From Citricoccus sp. CH26A (GTDB taxonomy: Bacteria; Actinomycetota; Actinomycetes; Actinomycetales; Micrococcaceae): a DNA stretch of 64,000 nucleotides. A model generated the notes under the pieces. It saw only the letters and a program-made list of their open reading frames with translations, was not told the origin of the DNA and did not search any database. This document shows positions 26,955 through 34,614 of this stretch, piece after piece (position 1 is the first letter of the stretch; each line of letters opens with the position of its first letter). The DNA lies in contig NZ_AFXQ01000010.1 of assembly GCF_000224415.1 (NCBI RefSeq), positions 1-64,000 on the forward strand, written 5' to 3'. The translations under genes were made by a program, and so were the position numbers.

Positions 26955-27968
26955 ATGCGGGCCATCGCCGACGCTGGGGTGATGGATCCGAGCGCTCAAC
27001 GACGTGGTCGGGATGCCGCCATCCCGACGGTCCCTGCCGGCGTGGCCAAGACCGTCTTCACGATCCACGAGGCACGTGCGGCGGGGATGACCGACCATCA
27101 GCTCCGCGATCCCCGCCTGAAGGCACCCACGCCGGGCATCCGGATCTGGGACGGGTCCGAGCGGCCGTGGCTCGAATCCGTCCAGGCGATCTCGTCACTG
27201 CCCGGCGACCACCACCTGAGCCACACCACGGCCGCACGACTGTGGGGGATCTGGCTGCCTCCCCACCTGGACCGCGACTGGCCCGTGCACGTGACCGGCC
27301 GGAAGGGAACCGCGGGGGGCCGGCGTCGGCCGGGAGTGCTCGGCCACAAGGCCAGCCTGGACCCGAGGGACATCACCGAGGCCGGTCCGTTCCGGCTGAC
27401 GACGCCGGAGCGGACCTGGCTGGACCTCGCCACGCTGGTCCGTGACCCGGATGAGCTGGTCGAGGCCGGTGACGCGCTGTTGCAGCGTCCGGACGGTCCT
27501 TCCCGTCCTCCCGGCGTGCTGGGCAGGAACCCGCTCTCGTCCTTCACCGCCCTGGACGCGGCCATGACTCGCCGGCGCAGGACCAAGGGCATCACCGCTG
27601 CCCGGGAGGCTCGTGCCCTGCTGCGCGCGGGAGTCGACTCGCCGATGGAGACGAAGACCAGGATGATCATCCTCGGCGCGGGCCTGCCGGAGCCGGTGGT
27701 CAACGAGTGGGTGTGGCTCTCTCCCACGCTGGGGCGCCGCCCGGACCTGCACTACGTCCAGTGGAAGATCGCCATCCAGTACGACGGCGAGGGCCACGCC
27801 GGACGCGGCCAGCTCAACAGCGACATCCACCGGGACGAGGACTTCACGGCCCACGAGTGGGAAGTCGTGCGTGCCGCCAGCGACATCTCCACGCGTGCCG
27901 GCCAGCGGCTCTTCCTGGACCGTCTCCACCGCGTCATCGCCACACAGCGCACACGGCTCGGCGTCTAA
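26955..27968 (+). CDS. AbiEi-antitoxin-like / DUF559 nuclease-fold protein
   Basis: A 337-residue protein of a layout common in actinobacteria: an N-terminal region like the AbiEi antitoxin winged helix (VFTIHEARAAGMTDHQL, then HHLSHTTAARLWG) and a C-terminal DUF559 domain related to very-short-patch-repair endonucleases. In the latter, SPMETKTRMIILGAGLPEP has the family Glu, and RRPDLHYVQWKIAIQYDGEGH the D...Q.D.E core, followed by DIHRDEDF. No toxin (AbiEii) gene is next to it, so a toxin-antitoxin role is unsupported. Two 65-bp repeats lie on either side in the same orientation. ATG 26982 is an alternative start. Confidence 0.7.
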   Translation: MRAIADAGVMDPSAQRRGRDAAIPTVPAGVAKTVFTIHEARAAGMTDHQLRDPRLKAPTPGIRIWDGSERPWLESVQAISSLPGDHHLSHTTAARLWGIWLPPHLDRDWPVHVTGRKGTAGGRRRPGVLGHKASLDPRDITEAGPFRLTTPERTWLDLATLVRDPDELVEAGDALLQRPDGPSRPPGVLGRNPLSSFTALDAAMTRRRRTKGITAAREARALLRAGVDSPMETKTRMIILGAGLPEPVVNEWVWLSPTLGRRPDLHYVQWKIAIQYDGEGHAGRGQLNSDIHRDEDFTAHEWEVVRAASDISTRAGQRLFLDRLHRVIATQRTRLGV

Positions 27969-27969
27969 T

Positions 27970-28054
27970 GCGCCTGGACATCTGAGGGGCCTGGACGTCT
28001 GACACGGGTGGAGGTCTGAGGCGCAGGGACGCCTGACACGCGTGGGCAACTGAT
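27970..28054 (+). repeat. 17-bp tandem repeat, five units
   Basis: The sequence CTGAG/CTGAC/CTGAT recurs at 27982, 27999, 28016, 28033 and 28050, an exact 17-nt period. Units read like GCGCCTGGACATCTGAG with several substitutions. The array starts at the stop codon of the DUF559 gene and ends 5 nt before a 65-bp repeat. Each unit contains TGA, and because 17 is not a multiple of three the array closes all frames. Confidence 0.75.
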
Positions 28055-28059
28055 GCCCC

Positions 28060-28124
28060 GAGTTACGATCACGACGCACGGTGACTGCACCGGCGTGTCT
28101 CACCGTGCATCGTGATCGTAACCC
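28060..28124 (+). repeat. 65-bp palindromic repeat, copy C
   Basis: Arms GAGTTACGATCACG and CGTGATCGTAACCC with inner ACGGTG/CACCGT and loop CCGGCGTGTCTC. It lies between the convergent DUF559 and PucR-type genes. Confidence 0.9.
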
Positions 28125-28157
28125 TGGGGCGCGGGGCGTCACCCTGGAACGGGGTGG

Positions 28158-29435
28158 CTACTGCCACCGGGTCCGCAGCACCATCTCCAGCTCGAAGCGC
28201 ACCTCGGGATCGTCCAGCTGCTCCCCGAACAGCTCGCGCAACCGGGACAGCCGGTAGCCCACGGTCTGCGGGTGGATGCCCAGCTCCTCGGCCACGGGCA
28301 CGCGCTGGCCCCAGTGGACCAGCCAGGACAGCAGGGTCTGTTCCATCACGGGCCGCTTGGCCTCGGTCAGCTCGTCCAGCGGGGCCAGCCGCCGGGAGGC
28401 CAGCTCCGCCATCACCTCCGGCTCGGCACCCAGGACCACCCGCCCCAGGTGATCGGCGGCGAAGACGGGGGCCCCGCCGTCGTCGGGCTCCTGGCCTGCC
28501 GCACGCTGGGCGGCGACCAGCCGTGCCACCCGGTGTGAGAGCGGGACCCGGTCCCAGCGCGCCGGGGGCCCGATCACGGCCGAGGATCCCGCAAACACCT
28601 CCGCCACGCGGGAGCGCAGCCCCGCGACCTCGGGCGCGGCGACGACCGCGGTGGCCTCGGACTCCCGCTCGACCACCAGGCCCGCGGTGCCCAATCGCGT
28701 GCGCACGGTGGAGGCCAGCTCCAGCGGCATCACGACGACGGCGATCCGGTCCGGCAGCCGCCAGTCTGCCGCCGCGGCGAGCCGCCGCAGCTCGGCGGGC
28801 TGGGTGGTGCCGGCCAGCAGGGCCCCGACCAGGTCGGCACGGCGCAGCTCTCGGGCCCCGGCCCGGGAGGTCTGCTCGAAGGCGTAGGCCTGCACGCTCA
28901 CCGCGGACAGTTCGTCGATGTACGCCAGGATCGACTCACCCAGGTCCACCACCACGGACATCTCCATGCCCTGTTCGGCACAGGCCTCGGACAACCCGCG
29001 GAACGTGATCCGGGCACCCGTGCGGTAGGCGGCGAGCAGGGCGTCCATGCTCCGGCCCTGGCGGTACTCGCCCGCGCCGAGCGCCGCGACCAGTTCGCGG
29101 GAATGCTCGTCCAGGGCGGGGGAGTCCGTCCCGGGCAGCGAGAGCAGCTGCTCCAGGGCGCCGTGCACCCCGAGGTAGAGCACCTCGTTGAACCGCTCGG
29201 TGCGGGTGATCGCGTAGGCGGGGATCTGGTCCGGGACGACGTCGATGATCTGCTGGGTGACCCGCTCGGCGGCGGGGGCGAGCCTGGCGCCCAGGTCGGC
29301 CGGCAGGGACCGCCACGGCGGGCTCAGGCGCTTCGTGCCGGGGGTGTGCTCGAGGGCGGGCGCGGGTGGTCCGCCAGCGAGCGGGTGCGACGAGCGGTCA
29401 TCCGGCTCATTGTTATTGTCCGGCGATAGTTCCAC
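28158..29435 (-). CDS. PucR/CdaR-type helix-turn-helix transcriptional regulator
   Basis: A 425-residue regulator with a C-terminal PucR-type helix-turn-helix (VAEELGIHPQTVGYRLSRLR about residues 385-404), preceded by SWLVHWGQRVP, and a long N-terminal sensory region with no recognised ligand site. It is divergent from the reductase-desaturase genes and is their likely regulator. Start GTG 29435 is preferred because a longer ATG form would overlap the promoter of the reductase gene; no strong ribosome site settles it. Confidence 0.78.
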   Translation of the reverse strand: MELSPDNNNEPDDRSSHPLAGGPPAPALEHTPGTKRLSPPWRSLPADLGARLAPAAERVTQQIIDVVPDQIPAYAITRTERFNEVLYLGVHGALEQLLSLPGTDSPALDEHSRELVAALGAGEYRQGRSMDALLAAYRTGARITFRGLSEACAEQGMEMSVVVDLGESILAYIDELSAVSVQAYAFEQTSRAGARELRRADLVGALLAGTTQPAELRRLAAAADWRLPDRIAVVVMPLELASTVRTRLGTAGLVVERESEATAVVAAPEVAGLRSRVAEVFAGSSAVIGPPARWDRVPLSHRVARLVAAQRAAGQEPDDGGAPVFAADHLGRVVLGAEPEVMAELASRRLAPLDELTEAKRPVMEQTLLSWLVHWGQRVPVAEELGIHPQTVGYRLSRLRELFGEQLDDPEVRFELEMVLRTRWQ

Positions 29436-29471
29436 GGGACCAATCGTACCCGTGCGGTGCAGAAAACTATC
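29425..29471. promoter_or_regulatory. Candidate operator between the PucR-type regulator and reductase genes
   Basis: GATAGTT at 29425-29431 and AACTATC at 29465-29471 are exact inverse complements flanking the control region of both divergent genes. One half overlaps the start of the regulator gene. This is only a pattern; the protein that binds it is inferred. Confidence 0.3.
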
Positions 29472-29482
29472 TCCGCGCTCTA

Positions 29483-29494
29483 TAAGATGGAGCC
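29483..29494 (+). promoter_or_regulatory. Leaderless-type -10 element of the reductase gene
   Basis: TAAGAT at 29483-29488 followed by GGAGCC (6 nt) and ATG 29495. The GGAG in the spacer is too close to act as a normal ribosome site. Confidence 0.5.
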
Positions 29495-30604
29495 ATGGCC
29501 GGAAAGTCTTTGATCTCCCTACTCGCCTCGGCGATGACCACCCCGCGCTCGCCGCAGGACTTCCTCGCACTGCTGGACCCCGTGCATTCCTCCCGGCAGC
29601 TGCGAGGCGTCGTCACCCGGGTGGACCGCTCCGTGCCCGGTTCGGCCACCATCTCCTTCCGCCCCGGTCCGGGCTGGAAGGCCCACCAGGCCGGACAGTG
29701 GGCGCGCATCGGCGTGGACGTCAACGGCGTGCGCCAGTGGCGGTCCTACTCCCTGTCCGCGGCGGCGGGGGCCGACCCCGAGATCACGGTGACGGACATC
29801 GGGAAGGTCTCTGGCACGCTCGTGCGCCACACGGAGCCCGGCGACGTGCTCTTCCTGGCCCGGCCCGAGGGTGACTTCACCCTCCCCGAACATCCCCGGC
29901 CGCTGCTGATGCTCACCGCCGGTTCCGGGCTGACCCCGGTGATGTCCATGATCCGTACCCTGGTGCCCCGCCGCCCGGACGCCGACGTGGTCCTCATCCA
30001 CTCCGCCCGCACGCCCGACACGTCCCTGTTCCGCGAGGAGCTGGCCGAGCTGGCCGACCAGTTCCCCGGGCTGCGGGTCCACCACCACGCCACCGCGGAC
30101 GAGGGGCGACTGGACCTCAGCGGTCCCGACGCGCTGGACGAGCTATGCCCGGACTGGCGCGATAGGGCCGCCTACGCCTGCGGTCCCGGTGGATTCCTCG
30201 ACGACGCCGAGGCCCTCTGGGCGACTGAGTCCCGTGCCGGGCGGGCCGGCTCGGGCGCCGTGGGCGTGGCCAGTGCCGGTGAACCTGCGGCCGGCGAGCT
30301 GAAGATCGAACGGTTCCGTGCCGACCTCGTGGTCGGCGAGCCCGGCGCCGGCGGACTGGTGGTCTTCGAGACCTCCGACGTCGAGGCCGACGCCGCCGGT
30401 GACGTGCCCCTGCTCGAGGTGGCCGAGGACGCCGGCATCCCCGCCCCGAGCGGTTGCCGCATGGGCATCTGCCACGCCTGCCTGGTGCCGCTGCGCTCCG
30501 GGCAGGTGACCGACCTGCGCACCGGTGAGGTCCACGGCGACCCCGGTGAGCTCATCCAGACCTGCGTCAGCGCAGCCGCCGGACCCGTCAGTCTCGGCCT
30601 CTGA
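29495..30604 (+). CDS. Flavin reductase with C-terminal 2Fe-2S ferredoxin domain (desaturase electron donor)
   Basis: A 369-residue three-domain electron carrier of the Rv3230c type. The FAD-binding motif RSYSLSAAAG is near residue 82, the NAD(P)-binding part has LTAGSGLTPVMSM near 140 and CGPGGFLDD near 230, and the C-terminus is a plant-type ferredoxin domain with GCRMGICHACLVP and a final Cys in IQTCVSAA. It passes electrons from NAD(P)H to a di-iron enzyme. The fatty-acid desaturase gene starts 40 nt downstream on the same strand, which supports that role. Confidence 0.9.
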   Translation: MAGKSLISLLASAMTTPRSPQDFLALLDPVHSSRQLRGVVTRVDRSVPGSATISFRPGPGWKAHQAGQWARIGVDVNGVRQWRSYSLSAAAGADPEITVTDIGKVSGTLVRHTEPGDVLFLARPEGDFTLPEHPRPLLMLTAGSGLTPVMSMIRTLVPRRPDADVVLIHSARTPDTSLFREELAELADQFPGLRVHHHATADEGRLDLSGPDALDELCPDWRDRAAYACGPGGFLDDAEALWATESRAGRAGSGAVGVASAGEPAAGELKIERFRADLVVGEPGAGGLVVFETSDVEADAAGDVPLLEVAEDAGIPAPSGCRMGICHACLVPLRSGQVTDLRTGEVHGDPGELIQTCVSAAAGPVSLGL

Positions 30605-30644
30605 CGCCCCCACAGTTTTCCTCTCCCGACCCCTTAGGAGAATC

Positions 30645-31943
30645 ATGACCCTGATCTCAGACCGCAAGAACTCCACGTTGCTGACCTCCGGCAAGCGCCC
30701 CGGCGCCGTCACCGGCCCGGACACCCACAGCTGGGCGCCGGCCGATCCCACGGCCGACGAGACCGCCCACACCGAGGGGACCGGCCGTCGTCGGGACCCG
30801 GAGGCCGGACGTACCACGGCCGCGACCGTGCGTCCCGGTTCCCTGGCCGCCACTGGGGGCCCCAGCGTGCGCCCGCCGGCCGCCGCGCACCTGACCGACG
30901 AGCAGGTGGCCGAACTCGGCCGCGAGCTCGACGCCGTCCGGGACGCGGTCCTGGCCGAGCGCGGTGCGACCGACGCCGCCTACATCCGCCGCGTGATCCG
31001 GCTGCAGCGCGGCCTCGAGGTCGCCGGCCGCGCCTGCCTGCTGGGTGCCGGCAACAAGGTGTCCTGGGTGGCCGGCACCGCCATGCTCACGTTCGCCAAG
31101 ATCATCGAGAACATGGAGATCGGGCACAACGTGCTCCACGGCCAGTGGGACTGGATGCGCGACCCGGACATCCACTCGACCACGTGGGAGTGGGACTTCG
31201 TCACCCCCTCCACGTCCTGGCAGAACACCCACAACGACATGCACCACCGCTGGACCAACGTGATCGGCAAGGACCGGGACGTCGGCTACGGCGTGCTGCG
31301 CATGGACGCCGATGAGACCTGGGAGCCCAAGCACATCCTCAACCCGGTCATCAACGCCGGGCTGGCCCCGATCTTCGAGTGGGGCATCGCGTTCTACGAC
31401 CTGGAGATCCACAAGGTCCAGTCGGGGGAGAAGTCCTACGCGGAACTGCGGAGGGACCTGAAGGTGGTCGGCCTCAAGGCGGCCCGGCAGTTCGCCAAGG
31501 ACTACGCCGCCACCCCGATCGCCGCCCAGCTGGTGTCCGGCTCCGGGAAGCAGGCGCTGCTCGGCACCATCGTGGCCAACGGCCTGCGCAACATCTGGGC
31601 GCACTCCGTGATCTTCTGCGGGCACTTCCCCGAGGGCGCCGAGACCTTCACCGAGGAGATGGTGGAGGGGGAGACCCGCGGCGACTGGTACGTGCGCCAG
31701 ATGATTGGCTCGTCCAACATCTCCGGCTCCAAGTTCATGCACTTCATGACCGGTAACCTCTCCCACCAGGTGGAGCACCACCTGTTCCCGGACCTGCCGT
31801 CCAACCGGTACGCCGAGGTGGCCGTCAAGGTCCGCGAGATCTGCGACCGTTACGGCCTGCCGTACAACACCGGGCCGCTGCACAAGCAGGTCGGCTCGGC
31901 CTGGGCCAAGGTGTTCCGACTGGCGCTGCCGAACAAGAAGTAG
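30645..31943 (+). CDS. Membrane fatty-acid (acyl-CoA) desaturase
   Basis: Di-iron membrane enzyme inserting a double bond into acyl chains, used to tune membrane fluidity. The 432-residue protein has the three histidine boxes: GHNVLHG (His161, His165), HNDMHHRW (His196, His200, His201) and HQVEHH (about 361-366). The first about 85 residues are Pro/Thr/Arg-rich, low in complexity and probably cytoplasmic. ATG 30645 follows TTAGGAGAATC. It resembles the DesA3-type partner of Rv3230c-like reductases; the upstream gene is that kind of reductase. Confidence 0.92.
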   Translation: MTLISDRKNSTLLTSGKRPGAVTGPDTHSWAPADPTADETAHTEGTGRRRDPEAGRTTAATVRPGSLAATGGPSVRPPAAAHLTDEQVAELGRELDAVRDAVLAERGATDAAYIRRVIRLQRGLEVAGRACLLGAGNKVSWVAGTAMLTFAKIIENMEIGHNVLHGQWDWMRDPDIHSTTWEWDFVTPSTSWQNTHNDMHHRWTNVIGKDRDVGYGVLRMDADETWEPKHILNPVINAGLAPIFEWGIAFYDLEIHKVQSGEKSYAELRRDLKVVGLKAARQFAKDYAATPIAAQLVSGSGKQALLGTIVANGLRNIWAHSVIFCGHFPEGAETFTEEMVEGETRGDWYVRQMIGSSNISGSKFMHFMTGNLSHQVEHHLFPDLPSNRYAEVAVKVREICDRYGLPYNTGPLHKQVGSAWAKVFRLALPNKK

Positions 31944-32004
31944 TCGCCCCGCGCAGGAGCGCGGTCGCTGATGTGTGCCGGACGGGGTTACGCACCAGTG
32001 GGCG

Positions 32005-32069
32005 GAGTTACGAGCACGACGGACGGTGTTTTCTCCGGCGTGTCTCACGGTGGAGCGTGATCGTAACTC
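32005..32069 (+). repeat. 65-bp palindromic repeat, copy D
   Basis: Arms GAGTTACGAGCACG and CGTGATCGTAACTC (one unmatched position), loop TCCGGCGTGTCTC. It lies between two co-directional genes and ends 17 nt before the -10 element of rimI, so it abuts that promoter. Confidence 0.9.
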
Positions 32070-32086
32070 CCGGGAGGGGCGGTTCG

Positions 32087-32099
32087 TAGAATGGCGCCC
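32087..32099 (+). promoter_or_regulatory. Leaderless-type -10 element of rimI
   Basis: TAGAAT at 32087-32092 followed by GGCGCCC (7 nt) and ATG 32100. The element and spacing match the tsaD promoter almost exactly. Confidence 0.55.
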
Positions 32100-32654
32100 A
32101 TGCTGACACCCCCCGACCCCGTCCTGCCCGCCGGCTACACGCTGCGCCCGATGAAGTGGTCGGACCTGCCGGTGGTGCACGCCCTGGAGACCCGGTTGTT
32201 CCCCGAGGACGCCTGGCCCCTGCACTTCTTCGAGGACGAGCTGAACGAGGCCCGTCCCCGGGAGGACGGCGGCACCCGCGACTACCGCGTGATCGAGGCC
32301 GCCGGTGAGTCGGCCAGTGCGGTGGACGCCGAGGGGAGCGCCGGCATCGTGGGGTACTGCGGATTGATGTGCGTCCCGCCGCTGGCCGATGTCCAGACCA
32401 TCGCCGTGGTTCCCGAGGCCGAGGGGCGCGGACTGGGCACGGTGATGCTGCAGTGGATGGTGGCCGAGGCCGCTCGCCGCGGGGCACGCGACGTGCTCCT
32501 GGAGGTCAGGGCGGACAACCCCCGCGCGCAGCAGCTGTACGTCCGTCACGGTTTCGAGCACATCCACACCCGGGCCGGTTACTACCCAGGCGGGTACGGA
32601 CTGCCGCCGGTGGACGCACTGATCATGCGGCGGAGGTTGCTGCCGGAGGGCTGA
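32100..32654 (+). CDS. rimI: Ribosomal-protein/TsaD-associated N-acetyltransferase RimI
   Basis: GNAT acetyltransferase expected to acetylate a protein N-terminus (ribosomal protein S18 in Escherichia coli). The 184-residue protein has the GNAT fold: LETRLFPEDAWPLHFFEDEL, VQTIAVVPEAEGRGLGTVML with the acetyl-CoA binding motif Q/R-x-x-G-x-G/A, and ADNPRAQQLYVRHGF. These blocks match actinobacterial RimI, which usually lies between tsaB and tsaD. Here it stands alone, 16 kb after tsaB and 19 kb before tsaD. Start ATG 32100 is set by the leaderless promoter; an in-frame ATG at 32091 overlaps the -10 element. Confidence 0.85.
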   Translation: MLTPPDPVLPAGYTLRPMKWSDLPVVHALETRLFPEDAWPLHFFEDELNEARPREDGGTRDYRVIEAAGESASAVDAEGSAGIVGYCGLMCVPPLADVQTIAVVPEAEGRGLGTVMLQWMVAEAARRGARDVLLEVRADNPRAQQLYVRHGFEHIHTRAGYYPGGYGLPPVDALIMRRRLLPEG

Positions 32655-32670
32655 GGGCCACGACCTGGGT

Positions 32671-33231
32671 TCACCAGCACCGGGAAGTCAGGCCGATGGT
32701 CGCCGTGCCGTCACCGCCCGGGTGGAACGTCATGGTCCGCTCGATCACCTGGGACTGACCCGTTGCCGTCACGGCATACAACCGGACGGGGTAACAGCTA
32801 TTGCCGTTGGGGACCGTGACCACGGCCTGGCGCTGGCCCGACTGCACCGACACGTTCACTGACCCGGGCACTTCGACCACGTACCGCGCGACGGTCTGTC
32901 CGGCCGGCGCCGCCCACCGAAGGGTGACAGTCACGGGACTGCCTTTGCTGACCTGCACGACCTCCAACGCTGGATCCGACGTCCACTGCCACGGCTGGTT
33001 CGTCGGGACAGGAATAGTGGGCGTGGGTGTTGGAGTCGGTGTCGGTGACGCGGGTGCTGTCGGCGTTGGAGTAGGGGTAGGGGTAGGGGACGCTCCCCAC
33101 GTGCCGGTGGCAACCTGAACGATGGCGTGAGTCTGCATCGACCACAGGGCCGATGCACCCGAGACGCCGAGGCCGCCCAGGAAGACCACGAGGAAGACGG
33201 CCAGGAACATGCGCCTGGGTGAGTGGGTCAT
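32671..33231 (-). CDS. Exported protein with SipW-type signal peptide and Pro-Thr linker
   Basis: A 186-residue protein. The N-terminus FLAVFLVVFLGGLGVSGASALW is a signal sequence ending in the ALW pattern shared with the two exported proteins upstream. Residues about 50-75 are Thr-Pro repeats, a wall-spanning type linker, followed by a beta-rich domain (VTVTLRWAAPAGQTVARYVVEV) resembling fibronectin III/Ig-like modules, and a C-terminal pair of Cys (NSCYPVRL, SRCW). Its ATG overlaps the stop of the signal peptidase gene (ATGA), so it is the last gene of the export operon. Function is unknown; probably a surface protein. Confidence 0.7.
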   Translation of the reverse strand: MTHSPRRMFLAVFLVVFLGGLGVSGASALWSMQTHAIVQVATGTWGASPTPTPTPTPTAPASPTPTPTPTPTIPVPTNQPWQWTSDPALEVVQVSKGSPVTVTLRWAAPAGQTVARYVVEVPGSVNVSVQSGQRQAVVTVPNGNSCYPVRLYAVTATGQSQVIERTMTFHPGGDGTATIGLTSRCW

Positions 33232-33863
33232 CGGCCCGCCTCCGAACGCTGCAGGGCGGTGTCCATCTCGTGAGTGGCCGCGTCGATGAGCTGCTGGTCG
33301 CGCTTTTCCCTGCGGTCCCGAACCAGGCCACGCACCATGCTGAGGGCTCCCCACCCGATGAGGGCGACGGCCAGGATGGTGACGAGCGTGCTGCGGTTGG
33401 CATTGCCCAAAGCATTGGCCACGAAGCCGACGTAGGGGACGGCATAGAACAGCTTGCCGCGGACCTGGATCTCCCTGACGGGCTCGGGGTCGGCCACGTC
33501 ATTGTTGTCACCCTGGGTGATCAGGAGGCGCTCGCCATCCTGACTGGCCGTGAACCCGGTGATGCGATGGGTGATGACCTCGGGGCGGCCGGACTCGATC
33601 TGGAAGGTGACGACGTCGCCGGCTCGCAACTGGTCGAATTCGGTCGGCTTGACCACCAGGAAGGTGCCCGGGGGATACTTCGGGGCCATCGAGCTGGTGA
33701 GCACCGAGTAGGTCTGGGAACCCGTGACGAGGGGGACGGCAATCAGGAGGATCGCGGCCAGGGCGAAGACACACAGCGCGATGAAGGAGACGGTCTGCCC
33801 TGTCCACCGGAACCAGGCCGGGGCGCAGCGCCGGGATACACGAGAATCGTTCATGTCAGACAC
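33228..33863 (-). CDS. sipW: SipW-type signal peptidase I
   Basis: Membrane protease that removes signal peptides from a dedicated set of substrates, as SipW does for TasA and TapA in Bacillus. The 211-residue protein has an N-terminal membrane segment, the catalytic Ser in VLTSSMAPKYPPGTFLVV (near residue 60), VITHRITGF with a His in the place where bacterial type I peptidases have Lys (ER-type, as in SipW), GDNNDVADPEPV, and a second membrane segment near 165-185. ATG 33854 (MNDSRVS) is an alternative start one nt after the stop of the preceding gene; GTG 33863 would overlap it. It lies among three likely substrates. Confidence 0.88.
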   Translation of the reverse strand: MSDMNDSRVSRRCAPAWFRWTGQTVSFIALCVFALAAILLIAVPLVTGSQTYSVLTSSMAPKYPPGTFLVVKPTEFDQLRAGDVVTFQIESGRPEVITHRITGFTASQDGERLLITQGDNNDVADPEPVREIQVRGKLFYAVPYVGFVANALGNANRSTLVTILAVALIGWGALSMVRGLVRDRREKRDQQLIDAATHEMDTALQRSEAGR

Positions 33864-34428
33864 CTGCAGGGAGCTGGGAGACGGATAGGTCTAGGACGGC
33901 AGTGAGGGTCCTGCCGCCGAGTGATGAGGGTGCGTTCGGTGCGAGTGCTACCTGCACGCAGTAGGACGCGGCCTGGTCCTTGGGGATCTGCACTGACTTG
34001 GCGGCGGTCGTGTAGGCACCGGACGGGACGTCAGAACACTTGCCGGAGGCCTGGGGAGCAGTGGTGAGGCTGAGATAGGGCGTCATGTCCGTGTCGGTCC
34101 CGTTCGCGGGAACGGGGGTGCCCAGGTCCGCCCTGACCGTGAACGAGCCCGAAGCGTTTGTGGTGTTGGAGACGGTCACCGCAGCGAAGACCTTCTGAGA
34201 GGGTGAGAGCTTCGCCGTTGGGTCTTCCACCGAGAGGGCGACATTCGACCCGTCGGCAGGGATGCTCTTCCCGTTGAGTTTGATGTCGAAGTTCGCCGCC
34301 TGGACCGTGCCCGGGTTCGACTGAACGGACGCGTTCCAGAGGGCCCAGGTTCCCCCGACCCCCAGCAAGCCCGCCACCACTGCCAGCCCAATCACCGCTG
34401 CCGTGAGCAGCATGTTCTTGGTGCGCAT
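33856..34428 (-). CDS. SipW-dependent exported protein (TasA-like), copy 2
   Basis: A 190-residue protein whose signal region runs AAVIGLAVVAGLLGVGGTWALW, ending in the same G-G-T-x-A-x-W pattern as copy 1. The mature part is a beta-rich domain (FTVRADLGTPVPANG, VQVALAPNAPSSLGGRTLTAVLDLSV) with two Cys that could pair. Low Cys and high Ser/Thr fit a surface or matrix protein. ATG 34428 is preferred over the ATG at 34434 because GAAAGAG is then 6 nt upstream. Next gene downstream is the signal peptidase. Confidence 0.78.
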   Translation of the reverse strand: MRTKNMLLTAAVIGLAVVAGLLGVGGTWALWNASVQSNPGTVQAANFDIKLNGKSIPADGSNVALSVEDPTAKLSPSQKVFAAVTVSNTTNASGSFTVRADLGTPVPANGTDTDMTPYLSLTTAPQASGKCSDVPSGAYTTAAKSVQIPKDQAASYCVQVALAPNAPSSLGGRTLTAVLDLSVSQLPAGV

Positions 34429-34614
34429 GAGCATCTCTTTCGATGTCCGGTGCCAGTGGGGCGGGCCTGCTGAGAGTGGCCACGTCAGGAGGACGCGATC
34501 GGTTCCACCCAGCCTAATGATGAGACGGTGCCACGGACTCTCGTGGACCAGCGGGGGGTGGAGGGAGTCCGGAGGAGGGGGAGGGATCCGCCGGGCTCCC
34601 GGTCTGGGGAGGGA

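Noticed and set aside
26955-27968. The DUF559 gene as part of a type IV toxin-antitoxin pair
   Set aside because: Only the antitoxin-like winged-helix start is seen; no AbiEii-like toxin gene is adjacent.
30657-32567. Minus-strand frame of 636 codons opposite the desaturase and rimI
   Set aside because: Shadow frame that also runs through a 65-bp palindromic repeat; no domain visible.
33001-33100. Simple DNA repeat (GT-rich) at about 33020-33090
   Set aside because: It is coding sequence for the Thr-Pro linker of the exported protein, so it does not need a separate explanation.
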